The notes under the pieces are model-generated. The model did not search any database. It saw only the letters and a program-made list of their open reading frames with translations, and was not told where the DNA came from. DNA of 40,646 bases. Source: Oscillospiraceae bacterium. GTDB lineage: Bacteria > Bacillota > Clostridia > Oscillospirales > WRJC01. Positions within the stretch are counted from its first letter, which is position 1. Every line of letters begins with the position of its first letter. This document shows positions 1 through 6,290 of this stretch, piece after piece. The stretch is from assembly GCA_009783265.1 (NCBI GenBank), contig WRHM01000013.1:1-40646 (forward strand), written 5' to 3'. A program made the position numbers and the translations under genes.

Positions 1-74
1 CTTGTTTCCTCTATCGTGTGTCTTTCCTTTCTGTACAACACTGCGCGTTCTCTATATTTTTTATCATAACTCAT
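1..74 (-). CDS. IS630-type transposase, N-terminal end only (runs off left edge)
   Basis: The minus strand from ATG at 74 reads MSYDKKYRERAVLYRKERHT and continues IEET to the window edge. This is the opening of the helix-turn-helix DNA-binding domain of IS630-family DDE transposases, in which a basic Y-x-K-R-x-x-x-x-Y-R-x-x-G/R-H-T pattern is typical. Only about 24 codons are visible, so the catalytic DDE domain cannot be assessed. The gene points out of the window. The recombinase remnant begins about 60 bp away on the other strand, so the insertion sequence probably landed in that older gene and its terminal repeat should lie around 85-125. The family call rests on a short stretch and is moderately sure. 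Confidence 0.5.
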   Translation of the reverse strand, partial: MSYDKKYRERAVLYRKERHTIEET

Positions 75-132
75 GTCTCTATTTTATCATGCTTTTAGAC
101 TTTTTTCAACTTATATTACTATAGCAAAACCC

Positions 133-294
133 GAATACAGGGGCGCAACTGTTAATTTCAGATTCAGCAAAAAGTCATATAAGGATAAGAGCCACACGCT
201 GAACCCGAAAGAGAAATGGCTGATATTTGAAAACACCCACGCCGCAATCGTAGACCCCGAAACGTGGGAAACGGCACAGCGTTGCAGAACCGCA
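133..294 (+). pseudogene. Large serine recombinase fragment (middle part)
   Basis: The frame contains YRGATVNFRFSKKSYKDK and then WLIFENTHAAIVDPETWETA. This is the recombinase-domain segment of Tn4451/Tn5397-type large serine recombinases, which carry a conserved W-x-x-F-x-N-T-H-x-x-I-V-D-P-E-T-W block. The N-terminal catalytic resolvase domain and the C-terminal zinc ribbon and coiled coil are missing. Homology stops at about 294, where relaxase sequence starts in another frame. It is a dead fragment, distinct from the intact integrase at 6291, and shows that at least two generations of serine-recombinase elements have occupied this locus. Confidence 0.75.
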
Positions 295-746
295 GAATAG
301 CAACCCTTGACGAGCATATACAGCACAGCGGAAACTACAAAGGCTATCGGAAGCAAAAGGCGCAATATGAAAAACTGTACGCGCAATATACGGCTATCAA
401 AAAAGCGGGAGGCTTCGGCGCGGAGCGCAAGGCGCAAAAAGCACTTAACGCCGCCAACGAATATTACGAAGATAACCGTATGGAAATCACGCTTTACGAA
501 GCCGCCGAGAAATATTTGCGCGGCGTGTTACAGGAGCATTTCGACCCGAAAAAACTACCGCCGATAACGAAGTGGCAAACGGAGCGCGAGAAGTTGACCA
601 CCGATAGGAAACAGCTTGACGTGGACTATTCAAAACTGCGAACCGAAACCGCCGCCGTTGAAAAAATCAAGCGGAGCGTTGACGATATTCTCCACGAGGA
701 AACGAGAGTACCACAACGCACACGCAAACACGATATTGAACATTGA
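295..746 (+). pseudogene. Relaxase/mobilization protein, C-terminal fragment
   Basis: From about 295 the frame reads RIATLDEHIQHSGNYKGYRK, then AIKKAGGFGAERKAQKALNA and AEKYLRGVLQEHFDPKKLPP. These are the conserved C-terminal helical blocks of relaxases in clostridial conjugative transposons, and the fragment ends at the natural C-terminus around residue 150. The N-terminal nuclease with its His triad and catalytic Tyr is absent. The open frame upstream (ATG at 264) is a by-product of the junction with the recombinase scrap. It cannot nick DNA and is read here as the scar of a deletion that joined a recombinase gene to a relaxase gene. Confidence 0.75.
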
Positions 747-750
747 TTAT

Positions 751-785
751 ATAGTACGGCGGGCGAATTCCGCCCGCCGTACTAT
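751..785. terminator. Perfect 15-bp stem hairpin after relaxase remnant
   Basis: Bases 751-765 (ATAGTACGGCGGGCG) are exactly complementary to 771-785, with a 5-nt loop AATTC. It starts five bases after the relaxase stop codon. There is no uninterrupted T run on the plus side, so it may act as a weak or bidirectional terminator or an mRNA end stabiliser. The stem itself is seen directly; the role is inferred from position. Confidence 0.4.
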
Positions 786-865
786 GTGTATAATCTTGAT
801 TTTATATGATTAACTTTTTTTATTAAGCGAAAGGGGATAATACCTATTCTATTCAATCTTTAAAT

Positions 866-1840
866 TTATTTTTTACGATATTTTTTTTCAGTTGCTAAAA
901 GATAAGAATTTGGATTTTCTCTTAAAAATTTACGTTTATCCGCAGAGTATGCAATTCTTGACGTAGTCAACGTAATCCCTGCGCCTATTAATAATGCTTG
1001 ATGATTAGATTTTCCAATTATCATAGGAATGCTTGTAGTACTAACAGACATAGTGAACACTTTAAATATATTATCTAAAAACCATTTAACACCAAATCCT
1101 TTCAATGCTTTTTTAAAATTATTATATGTAGGTAAAAATTCATTTTTATATGAGTTATTTACATCTTCTATGATAGCTTCAAAAGATTGGTTTTGTGGAA
1201 TATTTTGTGCGAGTTTTGCAATTTGTGTTCGGAACAAACTCAATTCATCTTTATATTTATTTTTAAAACGTATAATTTTTTTCAAAGAACATTCAGGAGA
1301 AATATATAAATCACTAATTGCTAAATCAAATAGCAATCCTTGTTCGGAATTTCCTTGTTGTGTCAAATTTTGTCCACGTCGTATTGAATTGAAAAAATTT
1401 ATAAATTCAGTATTTGTAACTGGTGCGAGAGAATAATTTTCACACATTTTATTTGCAAAAAATGTCATACGAAGAGCTGCAAAATCGGGCATTAAATAAT
1501 AATTAACTGAATCATTGACATCAAGCCCTAAAGAAATGCGTCGTTGGTTAATATGATGTTTAAACTTATCATTTAACTTTTTTCTCGATGAATTTTCCAC
1601 AGGCACTGTTGAAAAACATTGACTAAAAAGTTCTTCCGAATCAAAGTAATCAATAGTTTCAAAACTAACATTAATTCCATTGAAAGGGATAGAGTTAAGA
1701 ATCCCGACTTCGGCAAGATACTGTAAGTTAGGATTATCATAGTGTTGTATATTTTGATTTGCAATTGTTTGAATAGAATCCCAAAAAAGTACAGCTGTTT
1801 TGAGCCAAGCACTATTTATTGGATCACCGGGATAATACAA
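866..1840 (-). CDS. DUF6236-like protein of unknown function, start codon uncertain
   Basis: The 324-aa reading frame opens with LYYPGDPINSAWLKTAVLFW, which resembles the LYYP...WLK-A-LFWD opening of DUF6236 proteins from accessory regions. No function is assigned to that family. A possible membrane-associated stretch lies around residues 270-295 (SIPMIIGKS...ALLIGAGITLTTS). The only in-frame listed start is a TTG at 1840 with no ribosome binding site. The frame stays open upstream, and an ideal GAGGAGG (1873-1879) sits 8 nt before an in-frame ACG (1864-1862), which would give MKPALSNALYYP. This suggests ATG mutated to ACG, or initiation at ACG. Family assignment is tentative. Confidence 0.6.
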   Translation of the reverse strand: MYYPGDPINSAWLKTAVLFWDSIQTIANQNIQHYDNPNLQYLAEVGILNSIPFNGINVSFETIDYFDSEELFSQCFSTVPVENSSRKKLNDKFKHHINQRRISLGLDVNDSVNYYLMPDFAALRMTFFANKMCENYSLAPVTNTEFINFFNSIRRGQNLTQQGNSEQGLLFDLAISDLYISPECSLKKIIRFKNKYKDELSLFRTQIAKLAQNIPQNQSFEAIIEDVNNSYKNEFLPTYNNFKKALKGFGVKWFLDNIFKVFTMSVSTTSIPMIIGKSNHQALLIGAGITLTTSRIAYSADKRKFLRENPNSYLLATEKKYRKK

Positions 1841-1957
1841 GGCATTGGATAAAGCAGGTTTCGTACTCCTCGCCTCCTCGTAAAAATGTTTATTAGCACT
1901 ATATTATCTATTTTAGATTCAACAAACGCAATCCACTCTGAATCATTGCTATTATCA

Positions 1958-1986
1958 CAATGGGCAAATATGCAACTTGCCCGTTG
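1958..1986. other. Inverted repeat between Xre gene and DUF6236-like gene
   Basis: CAATGGGCAA (1958-1967) pairs with TTGCCCGTTG (1977-1986), allowing one G-U pair, around a 9-nt loop. It lies downstream of the minus-strand Xre gene and upstream of the DUF6236-like gene. No T run follows on either strand, so attenuation or a partial terminator is possible but unproven. The rest of 1865-2031 shows no convincing gene. Confidence 0.3.
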
Positions 1987-2031
1987 CTAATTTAAAAATT
2001 TTATAATTATATTTATCAACCCAATAAATAT

Positions 2032-2274
2032 TTATTTTATTTCCTGTTCCAGCGTTCTAAAAATATCTGTGTCAAAAAAATCATACAGCGAAATATCTAA
2101 TCCGTCACATAAGTTTTTTATCGTAACAATACCCGGATTCTGTGTTTCGTTATTTAAGATACTTTTTATAGTGGATTGCGGAACTCCTGACCGATAACTG
2201 AGGGCGTTCGGCGTTATTCCTTGTTCTTTACAGAGATTTTTAATTCTGTCCGCAACGGCTTCCCGTGTATTCAT
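2032..2274 (-). CDS. Xre-family HTH transcriptional regulator
   Basis: A small one-domain helix-turn-helix protein. After MNTREAVADRIKNLCKEQGI comes TPNALSYRSGVPQSTIKSIL, the two DNA-reading helices of the Xre/Cro fold (residues ~15-60), then NLCDGLDISLYDFFD, the usual closing helix. I place the start at ATG 2274, because GGGG lies 7 nt upstream; the alternative ATG at 2289 has no ribosome binding site and overlaps an operator. It is transcribed divergently from the GLUG/SLH surface protein. Two identical TAGTG-N6-CACTA palindromes in the shared intergenic region are its likely targets, giving autoregulation plus control of the surface protein. Confidence 0.88.
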   Translation of the reverse strand: MNTREAVADRIKNLCKEQGITPNALSYRSGVPQSTIKSILNNETQNPGIVTIKNLCDGLDISLYDFFDTDIFRTLEQEIK

Positions 2275-2288
2275 CTTTTTACCCCGCA

Positions 2289-2304
2289 TAGTGATTTACC
2301 ACTA
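2289..2304. promoter_or_regulatory. Candidate Xre operator 1 (TAGTG-N6-CACTA)
   Basis: Perfect 5-bp inverted repeat TAGTG ATTTAC CACTA. It lies just before the start of the minus-strand Xre gene, where binding would block that gene's own transcription. Its centre is exactly 42 bp (four helical turns) from operator 2. Confidence 0.6.
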
Positions 2305-2330
2305 TAATAAACGATTTAAAAAGATTTTGT

Positions 2331-2346
2331 TAGTGTTATAGCACTA
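2331..2346. promoter_or_regulatory. Candidate Xre operator 2 (TAGTG-N6-CACTA)
   Basis: Second perfect copy, TAGTG TTATAG CACTA, with the same half-sites and the same spacer length. It ends on the base directly before the -35 box of the promoter for the GLUG/SLH gene, so binding would either occlude or contact RNA polymerase there. Confidence 0.62.
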
Positions 2347-2375
2347 TTGACAAATGTGCTTTAATATGTTATAAT
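2347..2375 (+). promoter_or_regulatory. Consensus sigma-A promoter for GLUG/SLH gene
   Basis: TTGACA at 2347-2352 and TATAAT at 2370-2375 are separated by exactly 17 bp, so both hexamers match consensus. The expected start is near 2382, about 40 nt before the gene at 2423. It directly abuts operator 2. Confidence 0.85.
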
Positions 2376-2422
2376 GTTCAAAATATATTTGAAAACTAAA
2401 TAACAGAGGAGTAGAAAATATT

Positions 2423-4276
2423 ATGGAAAAAACAAAATCAAGTAAAATCATGTCATTCTTCCTTGCAATCATTCTAATTTTGGGGATTTTCGTGGGGTTT
2501 GGATTGCCTGTATCTGCGGTAGGTAGCGACTTCATCGCAAAGATTGACCCACCTGTTTCGGGTTCTATAGCAATATCAACCAGAGATGAATTGGAAGCCA
2601 TAAGAGATAATCTGAGCGGGACATATCATTTGACAGCCGATATTGATTTATCGGGTACACCATGGGTACCGATTGGGGATAATTCCACAAACAAAACTGA
2701 TAGCCGATTTACAGGTACATTCGACGGACAAGGGTATGTTATATATAATATGTCAGTTACAGGCAATATTAATAGATATGCTGGTCTGTTTGGTTATACT
2801 GACGGTGCAAGAATAAAAAATGTCGGTATGGAGGAAACATTAATAAATACAAATAGTGGAGGTAGTACAGGCGGTTATTCGTATGCAGGGGGAATTTGCG
2901 GTTATAACGGCGGTACTATAAGTAATTGTTATAATACAGGAGCTATTTCTTCATTTGGAGAAGGAGGAGGAATTTGTGGATATAGTACTGGTTCCATAAG
3001 TAACTGTTATAATATAGGCGATATTTCTGTTATACCTCATCTTTCTGGTCTTTATTCTTCCTCTGATGGTTATGCAGGTGGGATTTGTAGCAGAAGTAGT
3101 AGTTCTGTAAATAATTGTTATAATACAGGTTCTGTTTCAGTTTCTGAGCGTAATCATGCCAATTCATATGCAGGGGGGATTTGCGGTTCTGGTGGTACTA
3201 TAAATAATTGTTATAATACAGGAGCTATTTCTTCTGTGAGTAGTAATCAAAATTCCTATGCAGGGGGAATTTGCGGTGATGGAAGTAATCCCAGTAACTG
3301 TTATAATACAGGAGCTATTTCCGCTACTACTACTTCTTCTCATATTTATGATTCTACTTACGCAGGTGGTATTTGCGGTGGCTATAACAACAACCCAAGC
3401 TATTGTTATAATACAGGGGCAATTTCTTCTTCTTTTGGAACAGCCGGGGGGATTTGCGGCAGAAAAGGAAGCCCTAATTTCTGTTATTGGAATAGCGAAA
3501 GCACACAAACAGTAAAAGGAATAGCGAGAGGTAGTCGAGATAACCCCAAAAAAGGCGTAGGTGACGATACAGACCCCACCACAGGGCTTTCAACTTCTCA
3601 AATGAAAGAACAAGCCTCTTTTGAAGAGTTCGACTTTAAAAATGTCTGGACTTTCAAGAATGGTGTAAATAATGGATACCCTGTTTTGATGACGTTTTAT
3701 CCGACAGCACCTAACATCGGTATCGCCGCCGAGTGGGCGCGTGAAGGCATTACCGAAGCTTACAATAAGGGGTTTATACCCGATGAACTGCAAAATGACT
3801 ACAAAAGCATTATCACCCGGCAGGAGTTTTGCCGAATGGCGGTTAGGTGGGTGGAGTATGCCACCGGCAAAAGCATAGACGTTATACTGAGCGAGAAAGG
3901 TTTATCTCGAAACCCGAACGCCTTTACTGATACAGACAATCCTGATATATTAGCCGCGTTCGCTCTCGGTATTACCAGCGGCACAGGCAACAATGAATTT
4001 ACCCCGTTGGGGCAATTTACACGCGAACAGGCGGCAACTATGATAATGAACACATGCAAAGCAATAGGAGTAATCGTCAGTAATTCGCCGTCCGCCGGAT
4101 TTGATGATATGAATAACGCTGCGGAATGGGCGGTAGCGGGAATAAATTTTGTTCGGGCGAACGGCATTATGCAGGGTATGGGTAACAATATTTTCAACCC
4201 TAAGGGGACATACACGAGGCAGGAAAGTATCATTACTTTCAACAATATTAAGCTTGAAACATTGCCGAAATCGTAA
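2423..4276 (+). CDS. Secreted GLUG-repeat protein with C-terminal SLH domains
   Basis: 617 aa, with GAGGAG upstream of ATG. Residues 1-33 form a signal peptide (basic start, FFLAIILILGIFVGFGLPVSA). Residues ~50-125 hold the DELEAIRDNL...YHLTADIDLSG-TFDGQGY block usual before GLUG repeats. Residues ~145-365 are seven repeats of the type AGGICG...NCYNTGAIS. About 420-617 carry three S-layer-homology segments (e.g. AAEWAREGITEAYNKGFIP and FTPLGQFTREQAATMIMNT) that in known proteins bind pyruvylated wall polymer. It is therefore inferred to be a wall-anchored surface protein. Each repeat has two cysteines, one in GIC and one in NCY. It is controlled from the divergent promoter region shared with the Xre gene and ends in a strong terminator. 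Confidence 0.88.
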   Translation: MEKTKSSKIMSFFLAIILILGIFVGFGLPVSAVGSDFIAKIDPPVSGSIAISTRDELEAIRDNLSGTYHLTADIDLSGTPWVPIGDNSTNKTDSRFTGTFDGQGYVIYNMSVTGNINRYAGLFGYTDGARIKNVGMEETLINTNSGGSTGGYSYAGGICGYNGGTISNCYNTGAISSFGEGGGICGYSTGSISNCYNIGDISVIPHLSGLYSSSDGYAGGICSRSSSSVNNCYNTGSVSVSERNHANSYAGGICGSGGTINNCYNTGAISSVSSNQNSYAGGICGDGSNPSNCYNTGAISATTTSSHIYDSTYAGGICGGYNNNPSYCYNTGAISSSFGTAGGICGRKGSPNFCYWNSESTQTVKGIARGSRDNPKKGVGDDTDPTTGLSTSQMKEQASFEEFDFKNVWTFKNGVNNGYPVLMTFYPTAPNIGIAAEWAREGITEAYNKGFIPDELQNDYKSIITRQEFCRMAVRWVEYATGKSIDVILSEKGLSRNPNAFTDTDNPDILAAFALGITSGTGNNEFTPLGQFTREQAATMIMNTCKAIGVIVSNSPSAGFDDMNNAAEWAVAGINFVRANGIMQGMGNNIFNPKGTYTRQESIITFNNIKLETLPKS

Positions 4277-4292
4277 GGAAAATAAAAAAGTA

Positions 4293-4328
4293 CCCGTTTG
4301 AGAGTAATTTCTCAGACGGGCTTTTTTG
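4293..4328 (+). terminator. Rho-independent terminator after GLUG/SLH gene
   Basis: CCCGTTTGAGA (4293-4303) pairs with TCTCAGACGGG (4310-4320) around a short loop, followed by CTTTTTTG. An A run precedes the stem. Confidence 0.85.
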
Positions 4329-4356
4329 TTATGCTCAAAACGCCAATTCGAGGGTT

Positions 4357-4986
4357 TTGGTACTTTACCCCTACCTACCCCGAAAAACGGCGTTACATGA
4401 TACATCAATAGCGATAGAGTATACTATTGAAAATTCTACAGAAATAGAAAGCGAGCCAAATGTAGATACAACCATATCACAGACTACAAATGTTCCAATG
4501 GAAGATATTACGGAGGCTACCACTGAAATGAAAAAATGGGATTTCACATCTAAAGAAGATGAAATAACAAAAATATTTATAGATTATAAAGCAGATTTTG
4601 AGAAGATAAAAGACATTATTACAAATAATTATCCTTATTTCCTTTTTCATTATGAAGGAGAAGGGCATCCATATAATAAAATAAGAGGCGGTGAAGATTT
4701 TGAAACAGCAACTGATGATGTAAAAGAAAAAGATTATATATTAAATTTTATTATAGAGAGCGGTATAACAGGAATAGGGAGACCTGAAATTGAAGCTGTA
4801 ATTATTTCTCAAATTATTTTTTCTGTAAGGCTTAATGATGCTAGTCAAGGAATTAAGTATATATATGAGCTTGAAGATGATAGCTATTATGATCAGCATA
4901 ATGAGCATAGCATGGATATTTTACGACGTATTGAGGGGAATTGGTTTTACTACTATAATTGTCCTCCGGATTTGCCAATGGATTAG
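4357..4986 (+). pseudogene. Headless unidentified protein (209-aa open frame)
   Basis: I do not recognise a family. The open frame starts only at a TTG inside non-coding-looking DNA with no ribosome binding site. The protein-like part begins around residue 18 with a Thr/Ser/Glu-rich linker (IENSTEIESE...TTISQTTNVP) and continues into a charged folded region containing KWDFTSKEDEITKIFIDYKA and GNWFYYYNCPPDLP. The linker looks like what follows a lipoprotein or signal peptide, so an exported protein that lost its N-terminus is likely. Its stop codon is followed in the same frame by an RHS-core fragment. It may once have been a module associated with an RHS locus, but that is inference from position only. 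Confidence 0.45.
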
Positions 4987-5286
4987 TTCTATCCGGAGGG
5001 AGTGAGCGAAACGACGGTGGTGAGCGGCGGTACTACGGTAGATAACAGCTACGACGGAGCGGGGCTGAGGTACGGGAAAAAGGTGAACGGCGGAGCGATG
5101 GTAGTGAGTCTGTACGAGTACGACAGGGTGATCTTGGAGGTGAACGGCAGCACGGGAGCGCAGGTAGCGGTGAACGTGTACGGGAATCAACTCATCAGCC
5201 GGAACGGACAGTACTATATGTACAACGGACACGGTGATGTGACGGCGATACTCGACGCGAGTAGCAACGTGGTATCATATAAATAG
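4987..5286 (+). pseudogene. RHS/YD-repeat protein fragment
   Basis: Translation from 4987 gives YPEGVSETTVVSGGTTVDNS, YDGAGLRYGKKVNGGAMVVS, then YEYDRVILEVNG and YGNQLISRNGQYYMYNGHGD with VTAILDASSNVVSYK before a stop. The YD-repeat periodicity and the YxYNGHGDVTA-L-D block are those of RHS shell proteins. The rest of the shell, the DPxG-type cleavage motif and any C-terminal toxin are missing. Base composition is clearly G+C-richer than its surroundings, suggesting a different origin. A GTG at 5002 could open it as an ORF, but it is best read as a fossil. Confidence 0.75.
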
Positions 5287-5304
5287 AATATTCGCATCAC
5301 GACA

Positions 5305-5340
5305 CGCCCGGCTGAATGTATTCAGCCGGGCGTTTTCTTT
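5305..5340 (+). terminator. Strong terminator after RHS fragment
   Basis: A 13-bp perfect stem, CGCCCGGCTGAAT (5305-5317) with ATTCAGCCGGGCG (5320-5332), a 2-nt loop as drawn, and the tail TTTTCTTT. It marks the former 3' end of the RHS transcription unit. Confidence 0.85.
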
Positions 5341-5459
5341 GCGTTCAAAAATATTTTTCAAAAAATATCTCAAAAGTTTGGCAGTTTTACATTTTTTACT
5401 GTATTAGTATTGAGGGAAAAATATCACCCGCTTTTGCGGACGCGAAAGGGGGTGAATAA

Positions 5460-5762
5460 ATGAAACCCAATAACCACGAACAAAACAAGCAGTATGTTTT
5501 TGACAGTTTTTGCAAAACGGTATTAAAAAATGACTCACGGAACTATTACGCAGAAATAAAACGGCAGCGTGAAAAAGAAATATCTTTTTCGGAATTGTCA
5601 GAGCAGGAACTTGCACAGCTATCAATTCGTGCAGAGCCGGACGGCGGGTGCGCCATGATCTCCACACAGGGAGCGAGCGACAAACACAACGCCGTAATGG
5701 AGATTGGCAATCTCTGGGCGACGATGCATGAATCATATAATGATACTCCTTTACAGTCATAA
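5460..5762 (+). pseudogene. Truncated conjugative-element sigma-70-like protein
   Basis: With GGGGGTG just upstream, the first ~55 residues (MKPNNHEQNKQYVFDSFCKT, then YYAEIKRQREKEISFSELSE and QELAQLS) match the N-terminus of the small sigma-70-like regulators found in Tn916-type conjugative elements of Firmicutes. After LAQLS the frame switches abruptly to unrelated sequence (IRAEPDGGCAMISTQ...) and ends at 100 aa instead of about 140. The helix-turn-helix region 4-like C-terminus is lost, so it should not bind -35 DNA. A breakpoint near 5625 is inferred. Confidence 0.65.
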
Positions 5763-5770
5763 TCCGAGCG

Positions 5771-5870
5771 TAAAGAGCGTCGCAGGTAATGAGTAGAGTG
5801 GCATGAGAACCATGCCAGGGTGAGATTCCCGTGAGGATGCGCCAATGTCCGTCCGTTGCGCTTTTGATAT
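5771..5870 (+). other. Unassigned GC-rich structured segment
   Basis: This stretch can fold into consecutive hairpins: TGGCATG (5799-5805) with CATGCCA (5811-5817), GGG (5818-5820) with CCC (5828-5830), and GCGC at both ends of 5840-5861. It is G+C-richer than its flanks and has no open frame. It could be a remnant of a structured RNA, for example part of domain I of a group II intron, but I see no diagnostic motif such as domain V. Only the hairpins are directly supported. Confidence 0.25.
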
Positions 5871-5962
5871 TAAAATAAGAGATTTATAGTGTTAAAGATT
5901 TTTAATAATCTGATTTATAAAAATAATTTGAATAAAAAATATATGAAAGTGAATAATTTTAT

Positions 5963-6199
5963 ATGAGAGGGGTGATTTATTTGGAAATTAATATAAATGA
6001 AACAAAAAAGATAGTCGAAGTATGGCTTACAAATGCAGAAAAAAATGATGAGATTATAAAAAAATCTCTTAAGCAAATATATGAAGATTATAAAAAAACA
6101 AAATACCTTGTGGTGGTATATGAATCCGGCAACAATGATTTATTTAGCGGAACGAAAAGTCTGCTTCTTCAAAACCGTGATACTACACCGATGAATTAA
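5963..6199 (+). CDS. Small conserved conjugative-element protein, slightly shortened
   Basis: The product contains YLEININETKKIVEVWLTNA and KYLVVVYESGNNDLFSGTKS followed by LLLQNR. This pattern belongs to small (~90 aa) uncharacterised proteins encoded beside serine integrases in clostridial mobile elements. The usual charged tail after LLxxNR is missing and the frame closes six residues later, so the 3' end may be trimmed. The start is uncertain: ATG 5963 has a poor ribosome binding site, whereas AGGGG at 5966-5971 would suit a start at ATT/TTG (5975-5981), where family members begin. Its position just before the integrase suggests an accessory role in the element, function unknown. Confidence 0.6.
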   Translation: MRGVIYLEININETKKIVEVWLTNAEKNDEIIKKSLKQIYEDYKKTKYLVVVYESGNNDLFSGTKSLLLQNRDTTPMN

Positions 6200-6227
6200 A
6201 AATATTTATAAAAATTTCTTTTTATCT

Positions 6228-6257
6228 ATTGTAATATTTTTTTATTTGTGTTACAAT
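6228..6257 (+). promoter_or_regulatory. Integrase promoter embedded in an inverted repeat
   Basis: TTGTAA (6229-6234) and TACAAT (6252-6257) are 17 bp apart, a good sigma-A promoter for the integrase at 6291. The same bases form a perfect inverted repeat, ATTGTAA (6228-6234) and TTACAAT (6251-6257), so a dimeric repressor could cover both hexamers at once. Confidence 0.6.
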
Positions 6258-6290
6258 GATGTTAGAAAATAAAAAGAAAGGAGTAGAATC

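Noticed and set aside
2880..3490. Regularly repeated DNA resembling a repeat array (CRISPR-like spacing)
   Set aside because: The repeats are in frame, of variable length and sequence, and encode GLUG protein repeats; there is no constant direct repeat with unique spacers and no cas gene.
3164..3508. Open frame on the minus strand across the GLUG repeats
   Set aside because: Shadow of the repetitive coding strand; no ribosome binding site and no recognisable protein.
4365..4385. CCCCTAC/TACCCC motif as another copy of the palindromic element
   Set aside because: Only the short heptamer is shared; no second end or internal stem is found nearby.
5771..5870. Possible cobalamin or c-di-GMP riboswitch
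   Set aside because: Some local similarity to riboswitch hairpins, but no B12-box (GCCACTG) or GEMM core is present and no matching downstream gene follows.
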